A stretch of DNA of 8,562 nucleotides from positions 1 through 8,562 of the forward strand of contig SDZP01000138.1 in NCBI GenBank assembly GCA_004144935.1, given 5' to 3'. A program made the translations under genes and the position numbers. The notes below the pieces were generated by a model that made no database searches, was not told where the DNA came from, and was given only the letters and a program-made list of their open reading frames with translations. Origin of the DNA: Caulobacteraceae bacterium (lineage in GTDB: Bacteria; Pseudomonadota; Alphaproteobacteria; Caulobacterales; Caulobacteraceae). Positions 6,572-8,562 of the stretch are shown piece after piece. Within the stretch, counting starts at the first letter, position 1. Each line of letters opens with the position of its first letter.

Positions 6572-7783
6572 CTACGCCAGCCCAAGACGCCCCGCCGCCC
6601 CCCGCGCCGCCGCCAGGCCGGTGGCCAGGCTGGCCTGCAGCAGGTAGCCGCCGGTCGGCGCCTCCCAATCGAGCATCTCGCCGGCCGCGAAGACGCCGGG
6701 CAGGCGGCGCAGCATCAGGTCCTCGTCCAGCTCGCTCAGCCGAATTCCGCCGGCGCTGGAGATGGCCCGCTCCAGCCCCTGCATGCCGGTGAGGGTGACG
6801 CGGGCGGCCTTGATCAGGGCCGCCTGGCTGCGCGGCGAGATGGGGATCGGGCCGCCGGTGGCCTCGCGCATGAGGCCGATGGCGGCCGGCGACAGGTGGG
6901 CGGCCTTGCGCAGGTGGTTGGACTGGCTCTGACGGCCCTGCGGCGTGACCAGGCGGGCGGTCAGCTGGCCGAGGCTCTGGTCGGGGTGCAGGTCTATGGT
7001 CAGCTCGGCCTTGCCGTCCCTGGCGATGGCGGCGCGCAGGCCCGCCGACAGGGCATAGATGGCGCCGCCCTCCAGCCCGTAGTCGGCGATCATCGCCTCG
7101 CCGCGCACGGTCACGCCGCCGTGGGTCAGGGCGATGGCCTTCAGCGGCTGGCCGGCGAACCGCTCCTTGAAGATATCGCTCCAGGCGACGTTGAAGCCGA
7201 CGTTGGCCGGCAGCAGCGGCGTGATCTCGACGCCGCGCGCCTCCAGCAGGCTGGTCCAGCGGCCGTCGGAGCCGAGCCTGGGCCAGCTGGCGCCGCCCAG
7301 GGCCAGGACAGTGGCGTCGGCGGTCTCCGTGACCGGTCCGTCGGGCGTGTCGAAGGTCAGGGCCCCGTCGGTGTCCCAGCCGGTCCAGCGGCTGCGCAGG
7401 GCCAGGCTGACGCCGAGCTCGCCCAGCCGGCCGAGCCAGGCGCGCAGCAGCGGCGAGGCCTTCATGGCCTTGGGAAACACCCGGCCGCTCGACCCGACGA
7501 AGGTCGGCTGGCCCAGCGCCTCGCTCCAGGCGATCAGGGCGTCGGGGGTGAAGCCGTCCAAGCGCGGCGTCATCCAGCCGCCGGCCTCGCCGTAGCGTTC
7601 CAAAAAGACGTCCAGCGGCTCCGAATGGGTGAGGTTCAGCCCGCCCCGGCCGGCCATCAGCAGCTTGCGGCCGGCCGACGGCATGGCGTCGTGCAAGCGG
7701 ACCCGCGCGCCGGCCCGCGCCAGGGTTTCGGCGGCGATTAGCCCGGCGGGGCCGGCGCCGATGACAGTGACAGTTGGGGACAT
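6572..7783 (-). CDS. HI0933/BaiN-like FAD-dependent flavoprotein, PP_4765-type
   Basis: This 403-residue protein belongs to the HI0933-like flavoprotein family (often annotated NAD(P)/FAD-dependent oxidoreductase or aminoacetone oxidase family). The N-terminal VTVIGAGPAG (GxGxxG at 9-14) is the Rossmann dinucleotide-binding loop. GRKLLMAGRGGLNLTHS (38-54) is the family's flavin-contact signature. SSGRVFPKAMKAS (98-110) is typical of the proteobacterial PP_4765 subgroup as I recall it. ALGGASWPRLGSDG (161-174) and the C-terminal GEMLDW with TGGYLLQ (368-383) complete the FAD site. It should be a soluble cytosolic protein; the physiological substrate is unknown. The frame stays open for 144 codons upstream of ATG 7783, but that stretch is not conserved-looking and lies opposite the lipoprotein gene, while the Rossmann strand starts right at MSPTVTVIGAG, so I take 7783. 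No Shine-Dalgarno precedes it; a -10-like box ends 6 bases before the ATG. It may be co-transcribed with the M15 gene 65 bases downstream. Confidence 0.88.
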   Translation of the reverse strand: MSPTVTVIGAGPAGLIAAETLARAGARVRLHDAMPSAGRKLLMAGRGGLNLTHSEPLDVFLERYGEAGGWMTPRLDGFTPDALIAWSEALGQPTFVGSSGRVFPKAMKASPLLRAWLGRLGELGVSLALRSRWTGWDTDGALTFDTPDGPVTETADATVLALGGASWPRLGSDGRWTSLLEARGVEITPLLPANVGFNVAWSDIFKERFAGQPLKAIALTHGGVTVRGEAMIADYGLEGGAIYALSAGLRAAIARDGKAELTIDLHPDQSLGQLTARLVTPQGRQSQSNHLRKAAHLSPAAIGLMREATGGPIPISPRSQAALIKAARVTLTGMQGLERAISSAGGIRLSELDEDLMLRRLPGVFAAGEMLDWEAPTGGYLLQASLATGLAAARGAAGRLGLA

Positions 7784-7789
7784 GAGCGG

Positions 7790-7816
7790 CTTGTAGCAGG
7801 TTCGCGGCTCTGTGAA
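7790..7816 (-). promoter_or_regulatory. Predicted promoter of the flavoprotein gene, leaderless type
   Basis: On the minus strand GCTACAAG (7797-7790) matches the Caulobacter -10 consensus GCTANAWC at 7 of 8 positions. TTCACA (7816-7811) lies 13 bases upstream and matches TTGACG at 4 of 6. Six bases separate the -10 box from ATG 7783, so transcription would start at or next to the A of the start codon. This agrees with the lack of a ribosome-binding site. Confidence 0.45.
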
Positions 7817-7880
7817 CGGTCGTGATGGATCAGTGCGCACGGCGGCCGGGTTTGCGTTGTGGGGAAAACTTAGGCGCCCG

Positions 7881-7912
7881 GTGAAACCAACGCCGCTTTT
7901 GTGCGCTAACCT
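7881..7912 (+). promoter_or_regulatory. Possible promoter of the lipoprotein gene
   Basis: GTGAAA (7881-7886) and GCTAACCT (7905-7912) are separated by 18 bases. The -10 box keeps the GCTA core but misses the rest of the consensus. Start of transcription would fall near 7918, giving a leader of about 25 bases that carries GGAGGG. The divergent gap 7784-7942 also holds a perfect 8-base palindrome GTGCGCAC (7833-7840) of unknown meaning; I see no riboswitch or RNA gene in it. Confidence 0.3.
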
Positions 7913-7928
7913 CCTGTGCAAATCACAC

Positions 7929-7934
7929 GGAGGG
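7929..7934 (+). promoter_or_regulatory. Shine-Dalgarno site that fixes the lipoprotein start
   Basis: GGAGGG ends 8 bases before ATG 7943. The frame is open back to GTG 7916, but that longer version would put MQITRREHP ahead of the signal peptide and would have no ribosome site of its own at this distance. The site therefore selects ATG 7943. Confidence 0.8.
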
Positions 7935-7942
7935 AACACCCA

Positions 7943-8218
7943 ATGCGTATTGTCATCGCCGCCGCCGCCGCTATCGGCGCCCTGTCTCTGGCCGCTTGCG
8001 GCAGCCCGGCTGAAAAAACGGCCGAGAAGCAAGCCGACGCCGTCGAGGCGCAAGGCGAAGCGACCGCCGACAGCCTGGAGAAGCAGGCCGACGCGACCAA
8101 GGACGCCGGTGGCGCCCAGGCCGAAGCCAAGGGTGACGCCCTGGACGCCAAGGCGGACGCGGTCGAAAACGCCGCCGACAAGAAGGCCGACGAAATCGAG
8201 CAGAAGGCCGAGCACTAG
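7943..8218 (+). CDS. Small Ala/Asp/Glu/Lys-rich lipoprotein with 11-residue repeats
   Basis: I do not recognise a named family. The 91-residue precursor has a lipoprotein signal peptide: MR, a hydrophobic alanine-rich stretch (3-16) and the lipobox L16-A-A-C19, with C19 the expected lipid-modified residue. G20-S21 after the cysteine does not suggest inner-membrane retention by the enterobacterial Asp+2 rule, so outer-membrane placement is possible. The mature part (72 residues after C19) has no aromatic residue or further cysteine and is almost all Ala, Asp, Glu, Lys and Gln, so it should be helical. It falls into 11-residue units starting at 28, 39, 50, 61, 72 and 83: position 1 is always acidic, position 5 is Asp/Asn/Gln, position 10 is Gln/Lys and position 11 is Ala/Gly. 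Small or apolar residues at positions 3, 7 and 11 give the 3-4-4 spacing of a weak hendecad coiled coil. G56-G57 may break the helix. It is a single-gene unit with its own ribosome site and terminator. Envelope spacer or stress roles are only guesses. Confidence 0.85.
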   Translation: MRIVIAAAAAIGALSLAACGSPAEKTAEKQADAVEAQGEATADSLEKQADATKDAGGAQAEAKGDALDAKADAVENAADKKADEIEQKAEH

Positions 8219-8246
8219 CTCATCCCTTTTTCGAAGTTCTAAGCAG

Positions 8247-8276
8247 CGCCCTCCGACTTACGTCGGGGGGCGTTTT
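8247..8276 (+). terminator. Rho-independent terminator of the lipoprotein gene
   Basis: An 11-base stem CGCCCTCCGAC (8247-8257) pairs with GTCGGGGGGCG (8262-8272) around a TTAC loop, with one T-G wobble and no mismatch. It is followed directly by TTTT (8273-8276). It begins 28 bases after the lipoprotein stop codon. Confidence 0.88.
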
Positions 8277-8288
8277 GCTGTTCGCCGT

Positions 8289-8296
8289 GCTACAGC
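8289..8296 (+). promoter_or_regulatory. -10-like box before the methyltransferase, leaderless type
   Basis: GCTACAGC matches GCTANAWC at 7 of 8 positions and ends 7 bases before ATG 8304, so the transcript would begin at the start codon. No good -35 is seen: TTGCTG (8275-8280) is only 8 bases upstream and overlaps the terminator T-tract. No Shine-Dalgarno is present between box and ATG. Confidence 0.35.
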
Positions 8297-8303
8297 CGGT
8301 CGT

Positions 8304-8562
8304 ATGAGCACCCCGCCGAACACCGCCCAGATCGACTACTGGAACGACACCGCCGGCCTGACCTGGGCCTCGCTGCAGGCCCTCCTCGATCGCCAGATCG
8401 CGCCGCTCGGCGAGGCGGCGCTGAAGGCCCTGGATCCGCGCGCCGGGGAGAAGATTCTCGATATCGGCTGCGGCTGCGGCGAGACCACCCTGGCGCTGGC
8501 ACTCGGCGTCGGGCCGGAAGGGCGGGTGCTGGGGGCCGATATCTCCAGACCCATGCTGGAAG
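8304..8562 (+). CDS. Class I SAM-dependent methyltransferase (3' partial)
   Basis: The first 86 codons are visible and the gene runs off the window. The N-terminal region (YWNDTAGLTWASLQALLDRQ, 12-31) is a helical cap. Motif I, ILDIGCGCGETTLALA (51-66), is the glycine-rich SAM-binding loop of class I methyltransferases. The acidic residue closing the second strand, D79 in VLGADIS, is where the SAM ribose hydroxyls usually bind. This layout fits the Methyltransf_11/25 group. The substrate cannot be told from this part. ATG 8304 is chosen because the methyltransferase sequence follows at once and a -10-like box sits just before it; no ribosome-binding site is visible. The lipoprotein terminator lies 27 bases upstream, so it should have its own transcription start. 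Confidence 0.88.
   Translation, partial: MSTPPNTAQIDYWNDTAGLTWASLQALLDRQIAPLGEAALKALDPRAGEKILDIGCGCGETTLALALGVGPEGRVLGADISRPMLE

Noticed and set aside
5703..6647. Plus-strand open frame of 314 codons opposite the M15 gene
   Set aside because: It has no recognisable motif and no ribosome site, and lies over a gene with intact zinc and catalytic motifs on the other strand.
6896..7741. Plus-strand open frame of 281 codons opposite the flavoprotein gene
   Set aside because: It is low-complexity Gly/Ala/Arg/Gln sequence without motifs, as expected for a GC-rich shadow frame.
7915..7927. TGTG-caaat-CACA as a CRP-type operator
   Set aside because: The spacing is too short for the TGTGA-N6-TCACA pattern and the arms are only four bases.
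7916..7942. GTG 7916 as the lipoprotein start
   Set aside because: It would add a charged nonapeptide before the signal peptide and place the GGAGGG site inside the coding region; ATG 7943 has ideal spacing.
7784..8215. 144-codon N-terminal extension of the flavoprotein frame
   Set aside because: It lies antisense to a well-supported lipoprotein gene and crosses the divergent promoter region, while the FAD-binding fold begins right at ATG 7783.

Overview
The window is GC-rich, codes densely, and reads like a chromosome segment of an alphaproteobacterium, most plausibly in the Caulobacterales (Caulobacter, Phenylobacterium or Brevundimonas type). Three things point there: strong G/C preference at third codon positions, -10-like boxes of the form GCTANAWC (the Caulobacter housekeeping consensus) at several gene starts, and a very large calcium-binding RTX protein of the type I secretion class. 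This placement is inference from style; no marker gene fixes the genus.

Layout. Positions 2-5515 (+) hold the 3' part of one giant RTX gene whose start lies before the window. Its visible 1837 residues are built almost wholly from glycine/aspartate nonapeptide repeats: an N-terminal half with a duplicated block of about 320 residues, a short cadherin-like spacer, eight copies of an 80-110 residue module, and a serralysin-type C-terminal domain that should carry the secretion signal. Tail to tail with it, 19 bases away, a minus-strand pair follows: a membrane-anchored M15-family D,D-carboxypeptidase (5535-6506) and, upstream of it, an HI0933/BaiN-like FAD flavoprotein (6572-7783). A 159-base divergent promoter region separates the flavoprotein from a small plus-strand lipoprotein gene (7943-8218), which ends in a clear intrinsic terminator (8247-8276). 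A class I SAM-dependent methyltransferase begins at 8304 and runs off the window end.

The genes do not form one pathway. The RTX protein (secreted), the carboxypeptidase (periplasm, peptidoglycan) and the lipoprotein (envelope) are all exported, while the flavoprotein and methyltransferase are cytosolic. No type I secretion ABC transporter, membrane-fusion protein or TolC homologue is in view. I see no RNA gene, insertion sequence, CRISPR array or phage remnant.

I found no convincing new multi-gene system. The points most worth a second look are the nested duplication in the RTX gene, its near absence of lysine and complete absence of cysteine, the 11-residue repeats of the lipoprotein, and two start sites that look leaderless.
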